DNA from: DAOTZU01 sp034433995
GTDB taxonomy: Bacteria > Chloroflexota > Anaerolineae > UBA1429
Direction of reading: 5' to 3'
DNA length: 20,635 bases
Assembly: GCA_034433995.1 (NCBI GenBank)
Contig: DAOTZU010000127.1
Span: 1-20,635 of the forward strand
How positions within the stretch are numbered: position 1 is the stretch's first letter; every line of letters begins with the position of its first letter. The translations under genes were made by a program, and so were the position numbers. This document shows, piece by piece, positions 15,219-20,635 of this stretch. The notes beneath the pieces are model-generated. The model saw only the letters and a list, made by a program, of their open reading frames with translations, did no database searches and had not been told where the DNA came from.

Positions 15219-15409
15219 GGTTTTGCCTTCTTGGATAGCAAAAGAGTGCCCCTTTGTCGCAGAAACTCGGCAAACATAGGCCCTATTGCGAGCTGGTGGA
15301 GGCACAGGCCGGTTGCCCCATCTGCCGGCCGGCCCCCGAGGCAACCATCGTAACATGGGTGGCCCTTTGACCCAAGGGGAGAAGCGGAACGGTTAGGGAG
15401 CAGGAGGCT
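15219..15409 (+). other. Long structured 5' leader of the regulator gene
   Basis: No small open frame with a ribosome-binding site stands out. Two stems can form: GGCCGG/CCGGCC (15307-15312 with 15325-15330) and GGTTGCC/GGCAACC (15311-15317 with 15340-15346). They share bases 15311-15312, so they compete. A short self-complementary ATAGGCCCTAT lies further upstream. No known riboswitch core was recognised. Confidence 0.35.
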
Positions 15410-16003
15410 ATGAGCGAGGAGAAACCCCTCACCACGGCCGATGTGGCGCGCTATTGCCGGGTGAGCCAGGTTACCGTGTGGAAATGGATCAAGCAGGGAA
15501 AGCTCAAGGCCTATCGCACGGCCCGTGGCCCCTACTATATCGAAAAGGGGGCCTTGCGCAATTTTCTCCAGGAGCGGGGTTGGCCCATCAAGGCCGAGTT
15601 CTTTGCCAAATTCGCCTATCACATTCTGGTAGTGGATGACGAGCCCACCACGGTGGAGGTGGTCGTCCGCACGCTACAGCGCCTGGGGGAAAAGGTCAAG
15701 CTGGCCACCGCCCAAGATGGCTTTGAGGCGGGCCTACAGGTGGCCACCTTCAAGCCCGATCTTCTCATCCTGGATTTGATGATGCCGCAGATCAACGGGT
15801 TTGAGGTCTGTCGCCACATCCGGCACAACCCGGCCACGGCGCACATCAAGATCCTGATCCTCACGGCCTTTGGCAGCCACGAAAATATCCAGCGCGCATT
15901 GCAGTTGGGGGCCGATGACTTTGTCCACAAGCCCGTGGATATCCATCAGCTCACCGCCAAAGTGCGCGCCCTTTTGGCCTGGCCGGAACAGCCCAAGGGG
16001 TGA
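15410..16003 (+). CDS. Regulator with N-terminal excisionase-type HTH and C-terminal receiver domain
   Basis: A 197-aa protein. Residues 6-57 form a small winged HTH of the excisionase/helix_turn_helix_17 type: LTTADVARYCRVSQVTVWKW, then IKQGKLKAYRTARGPYYIEK and LRNFLQERGW. Residues 70-190 are a CheY-like receiver with acidic Asp76 and Asp77, phospho-acceptor Asp122 in LLILDLMMP, Thr152 in ILTAFG, and Lys174 in FVHKPVD, so all phosphorylation residues are present. The order is reversed compared with common response regulators, in which the receiver comes first. A histidine kinase would phosphorylate it, but none is encoded here. ATG 15410 lies two bases after AGGAGG, a short spacing, although an earlier GGGAG is also present. 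Its 3' end converges on the second DUF3048 gene with only 13 bases between. Confidence 0.92.
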   Translation: MSEEKPLTTADVARYCRVSQVTVWKWIKQGKLKAYRTARGPYYIEKGALRNFLQERGWPIKAEFFAKFAYHILVVDDEPTTVEVVVRTLQRLGEKVKLATAQDGFEAGLQVATFKPDLLILDLMMPQINGFEVCRHIRHNPATAHIKILILTAFGSHENIQRALQLGADDFVHKPVDIHQLTAKVRALLAWPEQPKG

Positions 16004-16016
16004 GGCGCGCTTCCGG

Positions 16017-17159
16017 TTATTTGATCGTCGGCGTGTAATCGGTGGGCACGAGTTGGATCCAGGTTTTGCCCGGCTTGAGGGGGATGAGCTGGCCCTGGGG
16101 ATCGTAGTACTGGATCAGCTCACCTGGCTGCTTTTGCACCCATTGGCCCTCGAGCACCACGCCATCGCGGCAGATCTGCGCCCGCCCTGAACCGGTCATC
16201 ACGATGTCAATGGCGGTGCTCCCCAAGCTATCTTCGACAATGTCCGTCTTGTTGTGTGCGGCGTAAAAAATGATCACGTTCTCGGCGGCGATCTGCTCCT
16301 TGGTCAGGCCCTCCAAGTGGGGCTGCCCTTGGACGAAGCGCAGATAGCGCCCGCTGGCAGGATCGTAGGTCCAATCCACCACACACAGGCGGGGATAGGG
16401 GATGTGGATGGCCGTGGCCGGCTGCCCCTTGGGCGGCGTGGCGGCAAAGGTATAGCCCGGAATGGGCGCCTCGCGCTCCTTGCCGATTTGTTGCAGATAC
16501 TGATGGAGCTTTGCCACCGAGGTGTACATGCGGCCGCGCCAGTCGTACCCCGCCAGGACGCCATAGGGCTTGGGGTGAAAGAACTCGTCCAGGTCTACGA
16601 AATTGGTGGCCTGGGAGATCAGCCAGCGGATCTTGTCGCTGGCTCCGGAATGCACCAGGGCCGCATCGTACTGGGGTGCGATGGCCAAGCTGCTCAGCCG
16701 GGCGCTGCGCACGGGGCGGATGCGTTCCACGTTGCGGTCCAGGTAGAGGGCGGTGAAGCGGGTCAAGGTCCAGCCGTCCATGATCTCCTCGTAGACGATA
16801 TCCGCCTGGCCCAGGCCTTCCTGCGGGCGGATCTCGGGGTCGTTGCCGATCCTCACGGCCAAAACCCGGCGGCGCAACAGGGCGGGATCGTCCACCGGTA
16901 GGCCGGTGAGGGGGCTGATGTCCTGGCGCGGCGTGGGGCTGGGCTGGGGCGTGGGCGTGGCGGTGGGCGGCACGGGCGTGGGCGTGGGGGTGAGGGTGGG
17001 GAAGAGCGTCGGTTCCGGCAAGGGGGTGAAGGTGGGGCGCGGTGTTCTCGTGGGCCCTGCCGGGCTGGTGGGCGTGGGCTGGGGATTGTTGCATCCTGCC
17101 AGCAACACCATCACCCCGCAAAGGAGCAACAAGGCGATCAGCTTTCCTTGCCTGGACAT
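16017..17159 (-). CDS. DUF3048 (YerB-like) lipoprotein, second copy
   Basis: A 380-aa lipoprotein. The signal peptide ends MVLLAGC, with Cys23 lipidated. A Pro/Thr linker runs about 27-78, shorter than in the other copy. The DUF3048 N-domain begins SPLTGLPVDDPALLRRRVLA and includes GLGQADIVYEEIMDGW and RPVRSARLSSLAI; the C-domain has NVIIFYAAHNKTDIVEDSLG and LKPGKTWIQLVPTDYTP. These line up block for block with the protein at 12861-14249, so the two are paralogues that have diverged well apart. ATG 17159 is preceded by GAGG seven bases away. No clear promoter is seen in the 100 bases between it and the prs stop, although an AT-rich stretch at about 17232-17242 might hold a -10. Confidence 0.9.
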   Translation of the reverse strand: MSRQGKLIALLLLCGVMVLLAGCNNPQPTPTSPAGPTRTPRPTFTPLPEPTLFPTLTPTPTPVPPTATPTPQPSPTPRQDISPLTGLPVDDPALLRRRVLAVRIGNDPEIRPQEGLGQADIVYEEIMDGWTLTRFTALYLDRNVERIRPVRSARLSSLAIAPQYDAALVHSGASDKIRWLISQATNFVDLDEFFHPKPYGVLAGYDWRGRMYTSVAKLHQYLQQIGKEREAPIPGYTFAATPPKGQPATAIHIPYPRLCVVDWTYDPASGRYLRFVQGQPHLEGLTKEQIAAENVIIFYAAHNKTDIVEDSLGSTAIDIVMTGSGRAQICRDGVVLEGQWVQKQPGELIQYYDPQGQLIPLKPGKTWIQLVPTDYTPTIK

Positions 17160-17259
17160 GGCGCATCCTCCCCGGTGGTATGCCGCGATGGGCCCAGGCC
17201 TGCGGGCCCCAATTTGCCAAAGGCCGACGAGCTATTATTATGAGATGGCGGAGCTTGGC

Positions 17260-18258
17260 TCAGCTATGGCTGCCCGACCAGTCATCGTCGGGCCAATAGG
17301 CAAAGAGCGAGCCCACCGATTCACCCATGACATTGCGCCGGATGGCCTCGCCAAAGATCGGTGCCACCGAGAGCACCGTCATGTTGGGCAGCCGCTTCTC
17401 TGGCGGGATGGGGACGGTGTTGGTGGTGATGATCTCGTCAATCTCGGGGACCTCGGCGAGCTTTTGCACCGCCTGGCCGCTAAAGACCCCGTGGGTGCAA
17501 ACCACGATGACCTTTCTCACCTGCCGACGGCGCAAGGCCTCGATGATGGCCAAGATGGAGCCGCCGGTGGCGATTTCGTCATCAAAGATAATCACGTTCT
17601 TGCCCGCGACCTCGCCGATGATCCCAGAGATGCTCACCTGGTCATCGGCCAGGCGTTCCTTGTCGCCGGCGGCGACGCCTAAGCCAAGGGCCTTGGCCAA
17701 TTTGGCCGCCCGTTTGGCGTGGCCGATATCGGGCGCCAGGACGACGGTATTGCTCAGGTCGCGGCAGCGCAGGTAACGGACGAACTCGGTTTGCGCCGTG
17801 AGATGATCGGTGGGCACGGTAAAGAACCCGTGCACCTGGGGCGAATGGAGCGTCATGGTCATCACATGGTTGGCGCCGGCTGTGGCCAAGAGGTCGGCGA
17901 TCAAGCGGGCGGTGATAGAGATGCGCGGCTGGTCCTTTTTATCCGAGCGCGCATAAGAAAAATAGGGGATGACGGCGTGCACCGTCTTGGCCGAGGCGCT
18001 GCGGGCCGCGTCCACCATCATCAGCATCTCTAGGATATGGTCGCTGACATCGGGGCAAAAGGATTGAATGATGACCACCTCTTTGCCCCGCACGCTCTCG
18101 CCGAGCTGCACATAGAGGTTGTCGTTGCTGAAGCGTTGGGTCACCCTGGGGCAGAGGGGACAGCCCAAATAGTCGGCAATCTCTTTGGCCAACTCGGGAT
18201 GCGAGCTGCCGCTAAAGATACGCAGCGTTTGCGCGATGCCGGATTTGACCTGTTGCAT
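17260..18258 (-). CDS. prs: Ribose-phosphate pyrophosphokinase (PRPP synthetase), divergent PRPP loop
   Basis: A 332-aa enzyme that makes phosphoribosyl pyrophosphate from ribose 5-phosphate and ATP for nucleotide, His and Trp synthesis. Visible hallmarks are LRIFSGSSHPELAKEIA (12-28), the ATP-binding region YFSYARSDKKDQPRISITA (99-117), the HGFF block TLHSPQVHGFFTVPTDH (136-152), VLAPDIGHAKRA (173-184), and the PRPP loop IIFDDEIATGGSI (223-235). Compared with typical bacterial Prs, the loop reads DDEIATGGS rather than DDxxDTAGT, the flexible-loop KRR is DKER (199-202), and the Asp before LH is Thr. The C-terminus is extended with YWPDDDWSG. Overall length is slightly above the usual 310-320. 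ATG 18258 has AAGGAG eleven bases upstream. Confidence 0.88.
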   Translation of the reverse strand: MQQVKSGIAQTLRIFSGSSHPELAKEIADYLGCPLCPRVTQRFSNDNLYVQLGESVRGKEVVIIQSFCPDVSDHILEMLMMVDAARSASAKTVHAVIPYFSYARSDKKDQPRISITARLIADLLATAGANHVMTMTLHSPQVHGFFTVPTDHLTAQTEFVRYLRCRDLSNTVVLAPDIGHAKRAAKLAKALGLGVAAGDKERLADDQVSISGIIGEVAGKNVIIFDDEIATGGSILAIIEALRRRQVRKVIVVCTHGVFSGQAVQKLAEVPEIDEIITTNTVPIPPEKRLPNMTVLSVAPIFGEAIRRNVMGESVGSLFAYWPDDDWSGSHS

Positions 18259-18404
18259 GAAGCCAGCGCTCCTTTATCCGTCCTGAGGTCGTTCACGCTT
18301 ACAACCATGCGCTTGGGGCGCGGAGGCAAGTTTACCACAACAGCCCAGGAGGGCCAAACCCCCTTGGGTGCCAGCGTGTGGAGCATTTGAGCGTGGGAGA
18401 CGCC

Positions 18405-19058
18405 ATGAGCGCCGCAGAAGAAAAACAGCGCGTATGGCGCGCCCTCTGGCGCGCCAAGATGCACCTGGAGCCGCACGTGTGGAGCCTTGTGCCGCCCTCG
18501 GTACAGGCAGCGTATGAGCATCCTTGGCAGCCGGCGGAACGCCTGTTCGATCTTGTCCGGCCGTGGCCCCTGGGGTTGCTCCGCGCCTGGCGGGATAGCC
18601 GCCGTGGGCACGTGATATTTGGCCGCCTCCCCTCGCAGTACCGGCCCGGGCCTTTGCCTTGGCGGGAGGAGACGTTGGAGGGCGTCTGCCACATCTCGCT
18701 CCAAGAGTTGTTGCAAGAGGAGACGCGGGTCCTGCTGGCCTTGTTCCAGATGGTGGATCATTTGCTGGGGAGCGACGGCGCTCCGGACGGACCGTGGCTC
18801 TCCGATGGCGCGGGGATCACCCCTGCCCTGGCCGCGGTAGGCGCCCAGGTGGCCCAAAGCTATGCCCTGGGCTATTGGCAGGGCGCGCTGGAGGTGCGCG
18901 ATGCCCACGATTATTTTGCCCACACCTTGTGGCTGCACCTGCACGATCCTCGCCGGCTGAACGTCCTCGACCCTCTGCTCCACAAGCTCTATCGGCGCAC
19001 CCTCATGAACGACACGTTTTGGCCGCAGGCCCGGCCGGACGCACCGGCTCGGCGATGA
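18405..19058 (+). CDS. Hypothetical protein, Trp-rich, unrecognised
   Basis: A 217-aa soluble protein with many Trp and Leu residues and no recognised family. ATG 18405 has GGGAG about six bases upstream; the in-frame GTG at 18378 is less likely. Features include RVWRALWRAKMHLEPHVWSL near the N-terminus, LRAWRDSRRGHVIFGRLP at about 60-76, and a His-rich C-terminal helix region AHDYFAHTLWLHLHDPRR followed by LLHKLYRRTLMNDTFW. There is no signal peptide, membrane span or cysteine cluster. Its last 56 bases overlap the last 56 bases of rimO on the other strand. It is divergent from prs. Reality as a gene is supported by the ribosome-binding site and the natural amino-acid composition compared with the antisense frames. 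Confidence 0.7.
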   Translation: MSAAEEKQRVWRALWRAKMHLEPHVWSLVPPSVQAAYEHPWQPAERLFDLVRPWPLGLLRAWRDSRRGHVIFGRLPSQYRPGPLPWREETLEGVCHISLQELLQEETRVLLALFQMVDHLLGSDGAPDGPWLSDGAGITPALAAVGAQVAQSYALGYWQGALEVRDAHDYFAHTLWLHLHDPRRLNVLDPLLHKLYRRTLMNDTFWPQARPDAPARR

Positions 19059-20349
19059 GGTCGTACTCCTGGGCCTGGGTCACGCGCACGGTGACAAAAT
19101 CACCCACCCGCCCCTGGCCGGGGAAGAGCACCAGGCCGTCAATTTCGGGGGCGTCGCGGTAGCAGCGCCCGATGCAAAGGCCCTCGCCCTGCCCCTCCAC
19201 CAACACGGCCAGTTCCTTCCCCACCTGTTCCTGATTGCGCCGCAGGGAGATGGCCTGCTGGGCGAGCATGGCCCGCTCATAGCGCTCGGCGATCATCTCC
19301 GGCGGGAGATGGCCGGGTAATTGGGCGGCGCGGGTGCCCTCCTCGGCGGAATAGGCAAAGATGCCCACCTTGTCCAAGGCGATGGCCTCCATGAAATCCA
19401 ACAATCCCTGGAACTCTTGCTCCGTCTCGCCGGGGAACCCGACGATGAAGGAGGATCGCAGGGCGATATCCGGCATGGCCTGGCGCAGCTGCGCCACCAA
19501 GGCGAGGACGCTTTCCACATCGTGGGGCCGGTTCATCCGCCGCAAGACATCCGGATGGCCGTGTTGGAGGGGAAGGTCGAGATAATGGCAGACCTGGGGC
19601 GTTGTGGCCAGCACCTCGATCAGGCGCGGCGTGATGTGTTGGGGATAGGCGTAAAGGATGCGCAGCCAGGGGACCTCAGGGATGGTGGCAGCCAGGCTGC
19701 GCACAAGCCCCGGCAGAGCGTCCTTTTCTCCGAGGTCTCGGCCATAGGCGGTGGTATCTTGGGCGATCAAAATGATCTCGCGGACGTCCTGCTCGGCCAG
19801 CTCCCTGGCCTCGCGGAGGATGGCGGCCAGGGGTTTGCTCCGCTGCGGGCCTTTGATCAGCGGGATGGCGCAGAAGGAACAGGCGGCGTCGCACCCATCG
19901 GCGATCTTGAGATACGCCGTGGCGCCCAGGATCGCCCGCCGGCGCACCGAGGTCACTATTTGCCCTGCGGCCTCCACCCGGTCGCAGCGACCTGGGGGAG
20001 CGCCTTGCTCCAGCTGGCGCAGGAGCGTCACGATCTCTGGCCAGGATTGGGTGCCCAGGATGGCATCAACCCCGGGCACGCGCTGGCGTATCGCGGCCCC
20101 CTCCCTTTGGGCCAAGCAGCCCGCCGCCACCAATTTCTGCCGGCGGCGTTTCCGGGCCGCCAGCTCTTGCAGTTGCCGGTAGGATTCCTCCCGGGCGGGG
20201 GCGATAAAACCGCAGGTGTTCACCACCAGCACGTCGGCCCGTTGAGGGGAATCCACCAAGGTGTGCCCCGCTTGGCGGAGTAACTCGCCCATCATCTCGC
20301 TATCCACGGTGTTTTTGGGGCACCCCAAGGTGAGCAAATGAACGCGCAT
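19003..20349 (-). CDS. rimO: Ribosomal protein S12 methylthiotransferase RimO
   Basis: A 448-aa radical-SAM enzyme that adds a methylthio group to a conserved aspartate of ribosomal protein uS12. Diagnostic blocks are LGCPKNTVDSE near the N-terminus, three Cys for the auxiliary cluster (Cys10, Cys46, Cys78), and the radical-SAM CDAACSFC motif (Cys153, Cys157, Cys160) followed by AIPLIKGPQRS. IPWLRILY-like and YLDLPLQHG segments come next, and a C-terminal TRAM domain ends in GDFVTVRVTQAQEYDL. About a dozen extra residues follow the usual end, and they lie in the overlap with the convergent gene. Start ATG 20349 (MRVHLLTLG) has GGAG at a suitable distance. A TTG further upstream falls inside a hairpin and is rejected. 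Confidence 0.95.
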   Translation of the reverse strand: MRVHLLTLGCPKNTVDSEMMGELLRQAGHTLVDSPQRADVLVVNTCGFIAPAREESYRQLQELAARKRRRQKLVAAGCLAQREGAAIRQRVPGVDAILGTQSWPEIVTLLRQLEQGAPPGRCDRVEAAGQIVTSVRRRAILGATAYLKIADGCDAACSFCAIPLIKGPQRSKPLAAILREARELAEQDVREIILIAQDTTAYGRDLGEKDALPGLVRSLAATIPEVPWLRILYAYPQHITPRLIEVLATTPQVCHYLDLPLQHGHPDVLRRMNRPHDVESVLALVAQLRQAMPDIALRSSFIVGFPGETEQEFQGLLDFMEAIALDKVGIFAYSAEEGTRAAQLPGHLPPEMIAERYERAMLAQQAISLRRNQEQVGKELAVLVEGQGEGLCIGRCYRDAPEIDGLVLFPGQGRVGDFVTVRVTQAQEYDLIAEPVRPAGPAAKTCRS

Positions 20350-20365
20350 GGCTCGCTCCGAGATG

Positions 20366-20393
20366 AAAAAAGGTTGGCGCACAGGCCAACCTT
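20366..20393 (-). terminator. Terminator or attenuator hairpin between the RodZ-like gene and rimO
   Basis: On the minus strand, AAGGTTGGC pairs with GCCAACCTT around a 6-nt loop, and the stem runs into six T (A-run at 20366-20371). It lies 20 bases after the upstream stop and 16 bases before the rimO ATG, leaving no room for a separate rimO promoter. Confidence 0.8.
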
Positions 20394-20412
20394 AGCTTGC
20401 AGGGGTTTTGCC

Positions 20413-20635
20413 CTAGGGCTTGGGCAGGTTCTCCAAGGTGTAGGTGACATCCACCACCTGGCCGCTGGTCCCCAAAGGCGCCACCTCCACATCGTTGACC
20501 ACCAACTTGATGCCGGCGGCGTTTCCCACCCGCAGGGCCAAGCTTCGTTGAGCCACCCACAGCCGGCTATCCCCTGCGTCTAGAATCCCTTCGTAAGCCT
20601 TTTGGCCGTCGATGGTGACCAGGAGATAGGTCTTG
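20413..20635 (-). CDS. RodZ-like protein, C-terminal domain only (5' part outside window)
   Basis: Translation of the minus strand gives the last 74 residues of a protein ending in LENLPKP, with stop TAG at 20413-20415. The fragment reads TYLLVTIDGQKAYEGIL, then LWVAQRSLALRVGNAAGIKL and VVNDVEVAPLGTSGQVVDV. This is the pattern of the RodZ C-terminal beta domain (DUF4115), with its DG, GNA and N-x(6)-LG-x(2)-G signatures. Full-length members carry a cytoplasmic HTH, one membrane span and this extracellular domain, and take part in cell-shape control with MreB. Only the outer domain is seen here, so the HTH and membrane part are inferred. Its position just upstream of rimO is an arrangement I recall from related bacteria. 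Confidence 0.75.
   Translation of the reverse strand, partial: KTYLLVTIDGQKAYEGILDAGDSRLWVAQRSLALRVGNAAGIKLVVNDVEVAPLGTSGQVVDVTYTLENLPKP

Noticed and set aside
15219..15409. Possible cyclic-di-GMP (GEMM) riboswitch before the regulator
   Set aside because: GCACAGG is present, but the rest of the conserved core, including GCAAAGCC, is missing.
19321..20283. A 320-aa plus-strand open frame
   Set aside because: It is fully antisense to rimO, whose motifs and cysteines are intact.
1..20635. CRISPR arrays, tRNA or rRNA genes, prophage or integrase genes
   Set aside because: No regularly spaced repeats, no tRNA-like cloverleaf and no phage or transposase coding sequence were seen.

Overview
The window is GC-rich chromosomal DNA (roughly 60-65% GC by eye) from a free-living bacterium. 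The mix of genes suggests a Chloroflexota (Anaerolineae-like) member: two DUF3048 lipoproteins with long Pro/Thr linkers, a DUF4349 lipoprotein, a RodZ-type C-terminal domain next to rimO, many TTGACA/TATAAT-type promoters and strong Shine-Dalgarno sites. The lineage is an inference from gene content; no rRNA or other marker is present. I found no tRNA, rRNA, CRISPR array or intact insertion sequence.

Layout. (1) 1-7863, minus strand, one long run of co-oriented genes. In transcription order these are a CE7-type acetyl esterase, a TPR membrane protein, an M50 (site-2 protease-like) peptidase, an HD-domain protein, a TyrA-like dehydrogenase, a GT2 glycosyltransferase, a GT4 glycosyltransferase and a class III aminotransferase cut by the left edge. 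A promoter lies upstream of the esterase, and an extended -10 just upstream of the peptidase restarts the run with an almost leaderless message. (2) 7864-8161, a divergent intergenic region. It carries a 137-bp element with imperfect terminal inverted repeats, three compact hairpins and flanking 10-bp direct repeats, which looks like a MITE. (3) 8162-9442, plus strand: a CoA-pyrophosphatase-like Nudix hydrolase and a cyclase/kynurenine-formamidase-fold enzyme, probably one transcript, closed by a bidirectional terminator. (4) 9523-12632, minus strand: a secreted papain-like peptidase, a calcineurin-type phosphoesterase with its own promoter, and a DUF4349 lipoprotein. (5) 12861-17159: two DUF3048 lipoproteins point inward around a polytopic membrane protein and an unusual regulator with an N-terminal excisionase-type HTH fused to a C-terminal receiver domain. 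The last two genes share a divergent promoter region, and the regulator has a long leader. (6) 17260-20635: ribose-phosphate pyrophosphokinase (minus), an unrecognised 217-aa protein (plus) whose end overlaps the end of rimO (minus), and the C-terminus of a RodZ-like protein (minus). A strong terminator-like hairpin sits just upstream of the rimO ribosome-binding site.

Most of the content is housekeeping or cell-envelope related: surface lipoproteins, secreted and membrane proteases, glycosyltransferases and an esterase. The items most worth a second look are the MITE-like element, the HTH-REC regulator with its leader and the DUF3048 pair around it, and the hairpin before rimO. I see no complete new defence or mobile system. 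Many long open frames antisense to these genes are GC-driven shadows and are left out.
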